Assembly: GCF_900188105.1 (NCBI RefSeq) | Contig: NZ_FZNP01000003.1 | Span: 248,001 to 312,000, forward strand | Length of the DNA stretch: 64,000 bases | Source: Actinomadura mexicana | GTDB taxonomy: Bacteria; Actinomycetota; Actinomycetes; Streptosporangiales; Streptosporangiaceae | Reading direction: 5' to 3' | Shown: positions 54,319 through 63,141 of the stretch, piece after piece | Numbering within the stretch: position 1 is the stretch's first letter | Layout of the letters: each line of letters opens with the position of its first letter | Program-made: the position numbers and the translations under genes | Notes under the pieces: generated by a model | Database searches by the model: none | Seen by the model: only the letters and a program-made list of their open reading frames with translations | What the model was told of the DNA's origin: nothing

Positions 54319-55634
54319 GCCGCGCGGACGCAGGCGAACAGGTGCCTGCCGTAGTTGTCCTCGTAGGGCGGCCGGGCGTCCTCGTCGGGGCCGAGGTCGA
54401 TGACCTCGTCGAAGCCGGTGTTGTCCCGCAGGAACGTCGCGACGCGGGCGGGGTCCCAGCCGCGCAGCGAGTCGGCGAACCACGCCTCGTTGTCCTGGCC
54501 GGTGTCGAAGAACAGCACCCTTCCGGTGGCGCGGTCCAGCAGCCGGATCAGCTCCTCGGCGCTCACCGAGCCGCGGCCGAGGACGAAATGGTGCAGCAGG
54601 CTGAAGCACGACACCACGTCCCAGCGGCCGGGGTCGTGCCCGCCGAGGAACTCGACGCAGTCGCCGGTGGAGACGGCGCCGTCCGGGAGCCCGTAGACGG
54701 CCCGGCCGAGGGGGACGGCCAGCGGGTCGCGCTCGATGCCCTCGGCGTCGAAGCCGCGCTCGGCCATCTTCGCGACGAACCAGCCGTAGCAGCTCGCGAC
54801 GTCCAGGTAGCGGCCCCCGGCGAGGCCGCGCTCGCCGAGGAACGCGTCCATCTTCGCGAGCCGGTCGGTGCACTGCCGGACGGTCGTCCAGCCGGACCTC
54901 AGCTCGGGCGCCCCGATCGGCTGGTAGAGCTCGTGGGTGCCGTCGAGCCAGCTCATCTTCAGCAGGAGGTCCTGCAGGGGGGTGGTGACGGGCAGCCATT
55001 TGGCGACGACGTCGGCGCCGTCGGCGCCGCTCATCGCGGCGATGGCGAGCCGGTGGTGGCCGTCGAGGACCTGGTACCGGTCGGAGCCGCGGACGGGGGC
55101 GACGAGCACCGGGTCCTGCGGCCCGCTCTGCTGCGGGCGGGGCGCCGCGCCGGGCGCCTCCTCGCCGCGGTACCGCGCGATGAAGGCGCGGGCGGCCGCG
55201 AGGACTCCGGCCTCGTCGGTGCCGCCGAAGTAGGTGCCGCCCGCCTCGATGCAGCGCAGCCCGAGCCTGCCGTAGGGGCTGGCCAGGATCTCGGCGTCGG
55301 TCGGTTCCGGCCGGTCGTCGGCGAGCCGGAGCAGCCCGACGTGCGGGCCGTCCAGGAACGGGGTCGACGGCCACAGCAGGTCGCCGGTGCGGTCGGCGAA
55401 CTCGCGGGCCGTCCAGCCGCCCTGCGCGCCGACGAGCAGCTGGTCGAACCGGACCGGCACCTTCCACGGGCGCCGCAGCACGGCGGTGGACACCGCGACG
55501 CGGGCCGCGGCCGGGATCGGCAGCGAACGCCCGGCGTCGACCAGCCGCCCGTACACCGGACCGCTCGGGGCGAGCCCGCTCTTGCGAAGGACCGCGCGGG
55601 ACTTACGGCGCACTTGGTCAATTCCCGTGGGCAT
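54315..55634 (-). CDS. ParB-like / SAM methyltransferase fusion
   Basis: 439 residues. The N-terminal half has a ParB/Srx-like segment, with VLDGHHRLAIAAM (DGHHR at 191-195). The C-terminal half is a class I methyltransferase: RYLDVASCYGWFVAKMAERGFDAEGIERD (about 275-300) then FDTGQDNEAWF. It could methylate a sugar of the polymer or an anchored lipid. ATG 55634 has CAGGAG upstream. It overlaps the flippase 3' end by 17 bases. Confidence 0.78.
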   Translation of the reverse strand: MPTGIDQVRRKSRAVLRKSGLAPSGPVYGRLVDAGRSLPIPAAARVAVSTAVLRRPWKVPVRFDQLLVGAQGGWTAREFADRTGDLLWPSTPFLDGPHVGLLRLADDRPEPTDAEILASPYGRLGLRCIEAGGTYFGGTDEAGVLAAARAFIARYRGEEAPGAAPRPQQSGPQDPVLVAPVRGSDRYQVLDGHHRLAIAAMSGADGADVVAKWLPVTTPLQDLLLKMSWLDGTHELYQPIGAPELRSGWTTVRQCTDRLAKMDAFLGERGLAGGRYLDVASCYGWFVAKMAERGFDAEGIERDPLAVPLGRAVYGLPDGAVSTGDCVEFLGGHDPGRWDVVSCFSLLHHFVLGRGSVSAEELIRLLDRATGRVLFFDTGQDNEAWFADSLRGWDPARVATFLRDNTGFDEVIDLGPDEDARPPYEDNYGRHLFACVRAA

Positions 55635-57300
55635 GCATGCTCCTGGCAGATGTCGTTTCGGTGGCGGGTGAGGCGGCGGCGCCCGCGGGTGCAGTGCGGC
55701 CGCGCCTTCCCGGCAGCAGGGAGGCGAAGGCGGTGAGGGACAGCCGCTCGCGGCCGGCCCAGAGCAGGGCGAGGTACAGCATCGCGCCCGGGATCAGCCC
55801 GCCGGCGAGGGCGGCCTCGCCGGAGCCGGCGGCCAGCCGGACGGCGGCCGGCACCGCCGCGAAACTGACCAGCGCCGAACCGCCCGCCCAGAACAGCCCC
55901 GCGCTCGCCGGGGTCATGTCGAGGATCCGGCGGACCTGGACCAGGGCCAGCAGCGTCCGCACGAGCAGTCCGCACGCCCGCGCCGCCGCCGCCCCGGCGA
56001 TCCCGAACGGCGGGATCAGCAGCACGTTCAGCACCAGGTTCACCCCGAGCGCGGCGCTCTGGTTGACCAGGCTGAGCCCGCTGCGCCCCGCCATCAGCAG
56101 CATCACGTCGCGGGCGCCCGTCGCGGTCGCCACCAGCATCGCCATCGCCAGGATGACCGTGACGACCTCGCCGGACCCGCGGTAGCCGTCGCCGAAGGAG
56201 CCGACGTACACCGGCGCGCCGACCGCGATCGACAGGTGCACCGGCCAGGCGAGCGCGAGGTTCCAGGACGCGCACACCGCGAACACCCGCTGTGCGCCCG
56301 CGCGGTCGGCGAGCGCCATCAGCCGGCTCACCGCGGGCTGCATGACGTTCTGCACGGCCTGGGTGACGAGCTGGCTGATCACGATGAACCGGGTCGCGGC
56401 GGTGTAGATCGCCGCCTCGCGGGGCGAGCTGAGCGCCGCGACGAGCACGATGTCGGCGCGCTGGAACGCCGTCTGGCAGATCTGCGCGAACGCGCGCGGC
56501 GCGGTGAAGCGCCAGAAGTCGCCGGCCAGCGGCCGCCAGCCGGACGGGGCCCCGGGCGCCGCGGTCACCGGCGCCTCGGCGCGGCCGCTGCGGCTGATCT
56601 TCAGGTACCAGAGCAGGGCGACGACCAGGCACGGCAGGTACGGCGCCGCCCACGCCAGCGCGAGCCACACGGCGTCGTCGGTCAGCAGCGCCGCCACGAT
56701 GACACCGGCGACCTGGAGCGTCTGCCGGAGGATCTTGTCGACGAGGACGGTCGGCCGCATCGAGCCGTGGCCGCGGGTGGCCGCGAGAAGCGCGTCGTGC
56801 GCCCCCGCGAGGGGCAGGAACAGCGCCAGCGCCCGCACCATGCCCGCGGCCTGGCCGGGGTCGTCGGCGCCGATGTGCCCCGCCGTCCACGGCGCGGCGA
56901 GCGCCAGGACGAGGCCGGCGGCCAGTGCCGTCACCGCGACCGGGACGAGCGCCACCGGCACCGTCCGCCGCGCCGCGCCGCGGTCGCCGAGCGCCAGGTG
57001 GCGGGGCAGCCAGCGCAGCAGGCCCGCGTCCGTGCCGAGGCCCGACACGGCCTGCAGGATGATGAACAGCGACGTCGCGGCGAAGAAGGTGCCCGCGATC
57101 CGCTGCGAGTACAGGTGCGCGACCAGGAAGACCAGCGCGAGGCCCTGGACGCCCGCGACGGCGGCGCCGACGAGGTTCAGGGCGCCGCCCCTGGCCAGCC
57201 GGTTCAGGTTCGGCCCGCCCGGGCCGGGCGGCTCGGACCCGCCCGGCCCGGGCGGCTTCGGCTCGTCCGCCGCGGCCTCGCCGGATTCAGGGGCCGGCAT
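55618..57300 (-). CDS. Wzx-like polysaccharide flippase
   Basis: 560 residues, about 12-14 helices of the MOP (polysaccharide transport) superfamily, e.g. LNLVGAAVAGVQGLALVFLVAHLYSQRIAGTFFAATSLFIILQAVSG. It flips the lipid-linked repeat unit across the membrane. A Pro/Gly-rich leader of about 35 residues precedes the first helix. The ATG at 57300 lies within the last codons of the Wzz-like gene (14-base overlap). A larger open frame upstream has unlikely composition and is not used. Confidence 0.88.
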   Translation of the reverse strand: MPAPESGEAAADEPKPPGPGGSEPPGPGGPNLNRLARGGALNLVGAAVAGVQGLALVFLVAHLYSQRIAGTFFAATSLFIILQAVSGLGTDAGLLRWLPRHLALGDRGAARRTVPVALVPVAVTALAAGLVLALAAPWTAGHIGADDPGQAAGMVRALALFLPLAGAHDALLAATRGHGSMRPTVLVDKILRQTLQVAGVIVAALLTDDAVWLALAWAAPYLPCLVVALLWYLKISRSGRAEAPVTAAPGAPSGWRPLAGDFWRFTAPRAFAQICQTAFQRADIVLVAALSSPREAAIYTAATRFIVISQLVTQAVQNVMQPAVSRLMALADRAGAQRVFAVCASWNLALAWPVHLSIAVGAPVYVGSFGDGYRGSGEVVTVILAMAMLVATATGARDVMLLMAGRSGLSLVNQSAALGVNLVLNVLLIPPFGIAGAAAARACGLLVRTLLALVQVRRILDMTPASAGLFWAGGSALVSFAAVPAAVRLAAGSGEAALAGGLIPGAMLYLALLWAGRERLSLTAFASLLPGRRGRTAPAGAAASPATETTSARSMHAHGN

Positions 57301-59482
57301 GCCGGCCGGCCTTGTGCGGCTTCTTGCCGTAGCGGGGCGCGACGTCCGGCGCCGCGTCCTTCGGCCCGGCCGGGGGCGTGCCGTCCGCGCCGTCCTCCGG
57401 CAACTCCGGCGGCATGAACTTGGAGATGTCCTCCTGCGTCCGCGTCGCGGCGGACTCCAGCGTCTCCTCGGTCTCCGCGTCGGCCGGCTCGGGGGGCTCG
57501 GCGTCGGAGGGCGCCGCCGGGCGCGGGCGCACTGGCCCCGTGCCCTGGGTGACCTCCGTGGGGGAGACGGGCTTGGGGGCGACGGGCTTGCCCGGCCCGG
57601 ACGGGGGGTCGAGCGCGGGCGGCAGGGGACGCCGCCGCGGCTCCGGCTGCGGTGCGCCGCGCCGCCCGGACGGCGCCGGCCGCGCCTCGCCCGTGCGGGG
57701 CGGCTGTGTGACCTGCGGCAGCGCCTGGGTGACCAGGGACGGGGAGTCGGCGGGGTCTGCGGCGGGCTCGTCCTGCGAGGCGCGGGGCGGGTCCTCGGCC
57801 CACGCGAGAGGGGCCTCCGGGGCGCGGCGCTTGCCGCCGCGCGTCTCCGGGAGGCGGGGCTCGGCGCCGCCCCGTGCTTCGCCGCCCTGCGGCGGGCGGG
57901 CTTCGCCGCCCTGCGGCGGGCGGGCTTCGCCGCCCTGCGGCGGGCGGGCTTCGCCGCCCTGCGGCGGGCGGGACTGGCGGGCGGCGGGAGCCTGCCGCGT
58001 CCCGCGCCCTCCTCGCGGCTCCGGCGGCTCCAGCAGGGCGCCGAGCACCGTGACGCCGGCGCGTTCGGCCTCCACGTACGCCTGCCGCAGTTCCTCACGG
58101 GTCGTGACGCCCTGGTTGATCACGAGCACGACCGCGTCGACGAACGTGCACAGGGCCTGCGCGTCCGCGTCGTGCAGGCTCGCCGCGTTCACGATGAGGT
58201 ACTCGCTGCGGCGGCGCAGGACCTTGACGGTCTCGCGCATCCGCGGGCCGCTGAACCGGTGGGCGGCCTCGCGGGCGCGCGGGCCGCGCGGCAGCAGCCG
58301 CAGCTGCGAGTCGGTGTGGATCAGCAGGGTCGCCGGGTCCGTGCCGCTGAGCAGGGTGTCCGACAGCCCCTTGCCACCGGGCCGCGCGCCGAACAGGGTG
58401 CTGACGTCGGCGTCCTCGGTGGTCGCGTCGATCATGATGGTCTTCGCGCCGGCGAAGGCGAGCGAGACCGCGAGGTTGGCGCTGGCCATGCGGGCGCTGC
58501 CTCCCGGGGTCGCGTTGCTGATCAGCAGCGCCACCGGGGTCTGCGGCGCGGTGGCCACGACCGCGGCGCGCAGCCGCCGGTACGCCTCGCCGACCGGGCT
58601 CTTGGGCGCGCTGACCAGGGCCAGCGTGTCGCCGGACGGGCCGCCCGCCGGGATGGCGGACAGCGTCCGGACGCCGAGTCCCTCGATCGACTCGGCGTTG
58701 CGCAGCCGCTGGTTGAGCCGCTCGCGCAGCAGCATGATCACGAAACCGGCGACCAGCCCGAGCACCAGGCCGCCCGCGCCGTACATCGCGGGCCGGACGA
58801 TGCCGGGCCCGGCCGGCGCGTCCGCCGGGGTGATCACCTGGCCGGGGTCGAGGGGGGTGCTGGCGATGTCGTTGGACTGCTCGTCGATGACGCCGAGCTG
58901 GTTGGTGTAGGCGGTGACGCGCTGCTGGAGGGTGGAGCGCCGGGAGCCGGAGGAGGCGGCCAGCTCGTTGTTCGCCCGCTGCAGCAGGCGCTCGACCCTG
59001 GCCGACTGCGCCTTCAGCTTGGCGAGCTGGTTGTTCACGACGCCCTGCGCCCGCTGCGTGCGGTACTCCAGGTAGGCGTCGGCGAAGGCCTGCGCGCCGG
59101 CGCGGGCGTTGCCGGAGCTGCTCGCGGTGTAGGTCAGGTTGAGCACCTGGGTGTTGGGCGGGACCGAGACCCCGATGTCGCCCTCCGCCTCGTGCCCGAG
59201 CTTCTTCTCGACGATCTTGGCGACGCTGTCGGTGGCGACCAGCTGCGCCTCCGTCTGCAGGTTCACCAGGTCGTCCCCGCGGCCCTCCGGCGAGTACGGG
59301 TTGCCTTCCAGCGGGCTGACCAGCACCGTCGCGGTCGCCTTGAACGGCGGCGGCACGGCCATCTCCAGGACGACACCGGCCGCGGTGCCGAGCACGGCGA
59401 GCCCGATCAGCGCCCCCAGATAGCGCCGGACCAGGGCGAGCAGCTGCCCACCCTGGGCGTCGGCCGTCCGGTCAGCTCCCAC
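57287..59482 (-). CDS. Wzz-like chain-length protein with degenerate kinase domain and Pro-rich tail
   Basis: 731 residues. Two helices (about 22-45 and 232-253) flank a coiled-coil periplasmic Wzz domain. A cytoplasmic BY-kinase-like domain follows, but the P-loop reads SNATPGGSARMAS (no Lys-Ser/Thr), the Walker A' is IMIDATTED and the Walker B is LIVNAASLHD with Asn for Asp. So ATP hydrolysis is unlikely. The last ~235 residues are Pro-rich and disordered, with four RPPQGGEA repeats. I chose GTG 59482 with GAGGGAG upstream over GTG 59497. It likely sets polymer length and recruits partners. Confidence 0.85.
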   Translation of the reverse strand: MGADRTADAQGGQLLALVRRYLGALIGLAVLGTAAGVVLEMAVPPPFKATATVLVSPLEGNPYSPEGRGDDLVNLQTEAQLVATDSVAKIVEKKLGHEAEGDIGVSVPPNTQVLNLTYTASSSGNARAGAQAFADAYLEYRTQRAQGVVNNQLAKLKAQSARVERLLQRANNELAASSGSRRSTLQQRVTAYTNQLGVIDEQSNDIASTPLDPGQVITPADAPAGPGIVRPAMYGAGGLVLGLVAGFVIMLLRERLNQRLRNAESIEGLGVRTLSAIPAGGPSGDTLALVSAPKSPVGEAYRRLRAAVVATAPQTPVALLISNATPGGSARMASANLAVSLAFAGAKTIMIDATTEDADVSTLFGARPGGKGLSDTLLSGTDPATLLIHTDSQLRLLPRGPRAREAAHRFSGPRMRETVKVLRRRSEYLIVNAASLHDADAQALCTFVDAVVLVINQGVTTREELRQAYVEAERAGVTVLGALLEPPEPRGGRGTRQAPAARQSRPPQGGEARPPQGGEARPPQGGEARPPQGGEARGGAEPRLPETRGGKRRAPEAPLAWAEDPPRASQDEPAADPADSPSLVTQALPQVTQPPRTGEARPAPSGRRGAPQPEPRRRPLPPALDPPSGPGKPVAPKPVSPTEVTQGTGPVRPRPAAPSDAEPPEPADAETEETLESAATRTQEDISKFMPPELPEDGADGTPPAGPKDAAPDVAPRYGKKPHKAGRHAGP
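57875..57970. repeat. Four 24-bp tandem units encoding RPPQGGEA
   Basis: GGCGGGCTTCGCCGCCCTGC-type 24-base units repeated four times almost without change, in the cytoplasmic tail of the Wzz-like gene. In-frame slippage would vary tail length. Confidence 0.85.
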
Positions 59483-59521
59483 GACGATCTCCCTCACCGA
59501 TCGGAATCGTGCTTGGCGGAG

Positions 59522-59576
59522 TGTTCATCTCGACTTTAACCGCGCGTTGCAAGAAGACGGTTCTGTTCATCTCAAC
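59522..59576. promoter_or_regulatory. Direct repeat TGTTCATCTCRAC between the two Wzz genes
   Basis: TGTTCATCTCGAC (59522-59534) and TGTTCATCTCAAC (59564-59576), 42 bases apart (about four helical turns), 40-94 bases before the 57287-59482 gene start. Candidate activator or repressor site for an internal promoter; the second copy overlaps the stop of the upstream gene. Confidence 0.5.
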
Positions 59577-61047
59577 CTTGTCCGGGAGCGGCGGCCCCGA
59601 CCGGGGACCGGTGCTGGGCGCGCCGCGGCGCCGGGGACGCGGGCCCGTGCAGGACGGGTGCGGTCAGCACGATCACGCGCGCGGGGCTGGCGGCCTGGTC
59701 GAGGGCCAGCACCCCGCTCGCGACCTCGCGGTCCAGGGCCCGTCCCCGTTCGACCACGACCAGGGCCACGTCGCTGGCCGCGGCCGCGGCGATGGTGTCC
59801 GCGCCGTTGATGTCGGGTGTGGTGATGACGACGATGCGCGAAACGCGGCCCGCCTTGTCGACGGCCCGGGTGAGCTGCCGGTCGTCGTCGCTGCGCACCA
59901 GCCGGACGTTGAAGGAGTGGCCGGTCCCGGCCGCGGCCGGCGGCTCGTGGAAGGGCTCGCCGTCGGCCACGATGCGCAGCACCGTCGTCGCCGAGCCGCC
60001 CTCGGTGCACAGCTCGGCCAGCTCGTAGGCCACGGCGGTGCCGGCGGATCCGGGCACCCCGGTGACCAGCACGGTGGTGGCGTCGGCGTCGAAGACCAGG
60101 TTGCGCAGCCGGCGCGCGACCTCGCGGTGCCCGGTGCCGAGCGCCGTCCCCTCGACCATGATCGGAAGCCGGCTGTGCAGCCGCAGGTCGGCGGGGCGCC
60201 GGATGCGGCGCGGCCGCACCTCGCGGATCACCACGTAGCCGAGCCAGCCGAGCAGCCCGATGCCGAGCCCGGTCGCGGCCGCGACGTCGCGGCCGGGATC
60301 GTCGCCCCGCCGGGGGAGCGGGGCCCCGCGCAGCACCTCCCCGGGCTGCTCCTGCTTGCTCTTGATCGTCGTTACCTGCTTCTCCACGTCGCGGATCTGC
60401 TTCACGAGCGCCTGGCGGCGCGTGCGGGTGGTGAGCCGGCGCAGCTCGTCCTCGTCGCCGGGCAGCGCGGCGAGCTGCTTCTTCAGCAGCTCGGCGTTGT
60501 GCTCCAGCGCCTGGCGGTTGTGCTCCAGCACCTGGCCGAGGATCCGGTTCCGCAGCGTCAGGTAGGAGTCGGCGACGACCCGGGCGCCGTCCTGGGCGGT
60601 CCGCGGCGTGCCGGCCCGCACCGAGATCGTGAGCACGTGGGTGTTGGACGGCACCGTCAGGCCGATGCGGTCGCGCAGTTCGGCGTCGGACGCGTCGAAG
60701 CCGGGCCGCCCCGCCAGCTTGGACAGCACCGGGTGGGACCAGACGAGCTGGGCCTCGGTGTCCATCGTCGTCTCGCGGGGAGCGCGGGTGTTGGTGTCGA
60801 GCGCCGAGCCGATGTCGATGGAGGGGTGCAGCGCGACCGGCGGCGCCAGCACGTAGATCTGCGCGGTGTAGGTCGTCGGCGTCAGCACGATCTTCACGAT
60901 CCCGAGCGCGCACCCGGCCAGCAGCGCGGCCAGCAGCGCGACCAGGTGGCGGCGGACCACGCCCGCGTACCGGGTCACCGGGATCGAGTCCGGAGCGAGC
61001 GGCGGTTCCGCCTGCACGCTGGCCGGGCCGAGGGTGCGTTTGCTCAT
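59572..61047 (-). CDS. Second Wzz-like protein with degenerate P-loop domain
   Basis: 491 residues. The Wzz topology is again visible: helix 1 near 32-55 (HLVALLAALLAGCALGIVKIVL), a periplasmic part with coiled coil, helix 2 near 255-275, then a cytoplasmic P-loop-like domain. The loop reads VTGVPGSAGTAVAYELA: the signature Lys is gone. It keeps the paralogous design of the 59482 protein, so the two probably form a hetero-oligomer or serve two polymers. ATG 61047; 7 bases after the sulfotransferase stop. Confidence 0.85.
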   Translation of the reverse strand: MSKRTLGPASVQAEPPLAPDSIPVTRYAGVVRRHLVALLAALLAGCALGIVKIVLTPTTYTAQIYVLAPPVALHPSIDIGSALDTNTRAPRETTMDTEAQLVWSHPVLSKLAGRPGFDASDAELRDRIGLTVPSNTHVLTISVRAGTPRTAQDGARVVADSYLTLRNRILGQVLEHNRQALEHNAELLKKQLAALPGDEDELRRLTTRTRRQALVKQIRDVEKQVTTIKSKQEQPGEVLRGAPLPRRGDDPGRDVAAATGLGIGLLGWLGYVVIREVRPRRIRRPADLRLHSRLPIMVEGTALGTGHREVARRLRNLVFDADATTVLVTGVPGSAGTAVAYELAELCTEGGSATTVLRIVADGEPFHEPPAAAGTGHSFNVRLVRSDDDRQLTRAVDKAGRVSRIVVITTPDINGADTIAAAAASDVALVVVERGRALDREVASGVLALDQAASPARVIVLTAPVLHGPASPAPRRAQHRSPVGAAAPGQG

Positions 61048-61054
61048 CGCCGCC

Positions 61055-61918
61055 TCATCGCCGCCAGGCGGGTTCGGCGCCGAGGAGCGCGGCGAGCTTG
61101 TCGTCCCAGGGGGCGTAGTAGTCGGCCAGGCGGCGCTGCAGGTGGTCCGGCAGCGGGGAGCCGGGCCGGGCGTTGTGCCGTTCGAACGACGCGGGCCGCC
61201 ACGCCGGCAGTCCCAGGAACTCCAGGGCGGAGTCGTAGCAGGGCTCCGGTTCGGTGAAGAAGTCCTCCGCGAACAGCACGAGCACCCTGTCCCTTCCGAA
61301 GAGGGCGAACAGCCGCTCGATCTGTTCGGCGTAGCGGCCGCGGTCCAGGTAGGAGTGATGCCGGTGGCTGTGGCTCACGTAGGCGGGGTCGGCCCGGATC
61401 TTCTCGACCTCCCCGGAGAGCCGCTCGGGCTCCAGGTCCAGGGCCCGCTCGAACGGCTCGGTCTCGAACCCCCGGGCGAGCTCGTGCTTGTGGGCGGAGT
61501 AGGCCCGCACCACGGGGTCGCGCAGCAGGACGACGAGCTTGACCCCGGGCAGGTCGGCGGCGATCCGCTCCGGCGCCAGCGGGTGGTGCATGTAGTAGCC
61601 GGCGGACTCGAACGCCTGCGGGGCGGCGCCCCGCGTGCGGCGCTCGGCGAGCGCGCGGACCGGGAAGTGCCCCCGGTACCAGCCGAGACCGCGCGGGTAG
61701 TTGACGTCGAAGTAGTGCACGCCCTTGTGGAAGTTGGGCTGGACGGTCGCCGGGTGCGCGGCCAGGGCCCGGAACAGCGAGGTGGTGCCGCCGCGCTGGG
61801 TGCCGACCATGAGGAAGTCCGGCAGCATCCGGGCGCCGGAGGTCAGCCGACCTCCGGCGCGGGTCGCGGCGCGGCCCGCCTCCTTGACCCACGGGGGGGC
61901 GTCACGGCGTGAGATCAC
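61055..61918 (-). CDS. PAPS-dependent sulfotransferase
   Basis: 287 residues. The 5'-phosphosulfate loop is VGTQRGGTTSLFRAL (38-52) and the 3'-phosphate site is LRDPVVRAYSAHKH (132-145, with Ser141), as in NDST/heparan-type sulfotransferases. It transfers sulfate from PAPS to a hydroxyl or amino group of a sugar. GTG 61918 overlaps the stop of the kinase-like gene by four bases (GTGA). Its place among flippase, Wzz and ligase genes indicates sulfation of the polymer, and cysD, cysN and cysQ occur in the same locus. Confidence 0.88.
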   Translation of the reverse strand: MISRRDAPPWVKEAGRAATRAGGRLTSGARMLPDFLMVGTQRGGTTSLFRALAAHPATVQPNFHKGVHYFDVNYPRGLGWYRGHFPVRALAERRTRGAAPQAFESAGYYMHHPLAPERIAADLPGVKLVVLLRDPVVRAYSAHKHELARGFETEPFERALDLEPERLSGEVEKIRADPAYVSHSHRHHSYLDRGRYAEQIERLFALFGRDRVLVLFAEDFFTEPEPCYDSALEFLGLPAWRPASFERHNARPGSPLPDHLQRRLADYYAPWDDKLAALLGAEPAWRR

Positions 61919-63141
61919 GGGGTTCCTCCCGAAATCGTGTCCGGTGTAGTGGTGTGCAGGAGGGTGAGCAGGCGCTCGGTGTCGGCGCGCAGCGGCCCGC
62001 CGATCGGCTCCTGGGCGGCCAGCAGGTAGCGGCGGCACAGCTCCAGGAGGTAGAGCCGGACGGTCGCCTCCGCGGCGGGGCCCGTCGGCCCGAGCGGCTC
62101 CAGGAGGGCGGCGGCGCCGTCCGGCCAGGTGGCGTAGGGCGGCCCGGACGCGGTGCGCATCGCCTCCTGGAGCCGGTAGTGCAGCAGGTCGAACCCGTTC
62201 GGGACGCCGCGCGAGAACCGCTCCCAGTCCCACAGGCGCAGCACGCCGCGGTGCCAGGCCATGTTCCACGGCGTCCAGTCGCCGTGCCAGGCGCCGAAGT
62301 CCAGGACCAGGTCGCCGTGCGCCTTGCCGACGCCCTCGACGACCTCGCCGAAGGCGTCGCGCTGCCGCTCGTCCAGGACCAGGCCGGGGCTCGCGGTCAT
62401 CTCCTGCCAGTAGGCGCTGCCGCGCAGCGGCGCCCGCTCGACGCCGCCGACCTCGAACAGCGCCCGCATCTGGGCGACGGGGGCCCGGCTCCGCGGACGC
62501 CAGCCAAGCGCGCCGGTCGGGAGCGGTTCGAGGACGAGCAGGTCGAGGCCGTGCCAGGTGCCGTGGTGGAGCAGCCGCGGGACGTGCGGGCGCCCGCGCG
62601 ACTCCGAGGCGGGCAGGTGGGCGTTCAGGTAGGTGAGGGCGGCTGCCTCGCCGGCGAGCAGGGCGCGGGCCGTGCCGGTGTCGCCGATCTTGACGAACGC
62701 CGCGGGCTCGCCGCGCGGCGTCAGCACGTGCAGGATCGGTTTGCGGTTGGCGCGGGCGCTCCCGAGCCCCACGCTGACCACCACCGGCCGGCCGAGCAGT
62801 TCCGACAGCCGGTCCTCGACGGAGGGGCCGCCGCCGGTGACGCGGAGCCGGTCGCGCAGCGTCCGCTCCGGCAGCCCGGTGCGCACCGCCGCCGCCGTCA
62901 GGCCGCGGGAGGCGCGCTGCTTCACGCCGAGGTCGTGGCTGTAGCGGCGCAGCGCGGCCGCGGTGGCGCGCGGCATCCCCGCCGGGACGAGCAGGCGCGG
63001 CCGTTCCGCGTCCGGCAGGAACGCCAGTTCCCGGCGCGCCCCCTCGGAGCGCCCCGGCCCGACGGCCTCCACCCGCGCGTCCGGCCACAGGTCCCGCACC
63101 GCCGAGATCCAGGCGGCCCGCGTCTGCTCCGGGGCGCTCAC
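61915..63141 (-). CDS. Aminoglycoside-phosphotransferase-like kinase
   Basis: 408 residues. The C-terminal half has the APH/choline-kinase catalytic loop HGDWTPWNM (Brenner-type HxDxxxxN) and the metal site LWDWERF (D in place of the DFG Asp). The N-terminal half is divergent, with PRLLVPAGMPRATAAALRRYS. In this position it probably phosphorylates a sugar, a lipid or a nucleotide-sugar precursor; an antibiotic role is less likely. GTG 63141 overlaps the ligase-gene stop by four bases (GTGA). Confidence 0.82.
   Translation of the reverse strand: MSAPEQTRAAWISAVRDLWPDARVEAVGPGRSEGARRELAFLPDAERPRLLVPAGMPRATAAALRRYSHDLGVKQRASRGLTAAAVRTGLPERTLRDRLRVTGGGPSVEDRLSELLGRPVVVSVGLGSARANRKPILHVLTPRGEPAAFVKIGDTGTARALLAGEAAALTYLNAHLPASESRGRPHVPRLLHHGTWHGLDLLVLEPLPTGALGWRPRSRAPVAQMRALFEVGGVERAPLRGSAYWQEMTASPGLVLDERQRDAFGEVVEGVGKAHGDLVLDFGAWHGDWTPWNMAWHRGVLRLWDWERFSRGVPNGFDLLHYRLQEAMRTASGPPYATWPDGAAALLEPLGPTGPAAEATVRLYLLELCRRYLLAAQEPIGGPLRADTERLLTLLHTTTPDTISGGTP

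Noticed and set aside
55618..58098. Flippase starting far upstream at 58098
   Set aside because: The first ~265 residues are Arg/Pro/Ser-rich antiparallel readings of the Wzz tail; the start at 57300 gives the normal family length.
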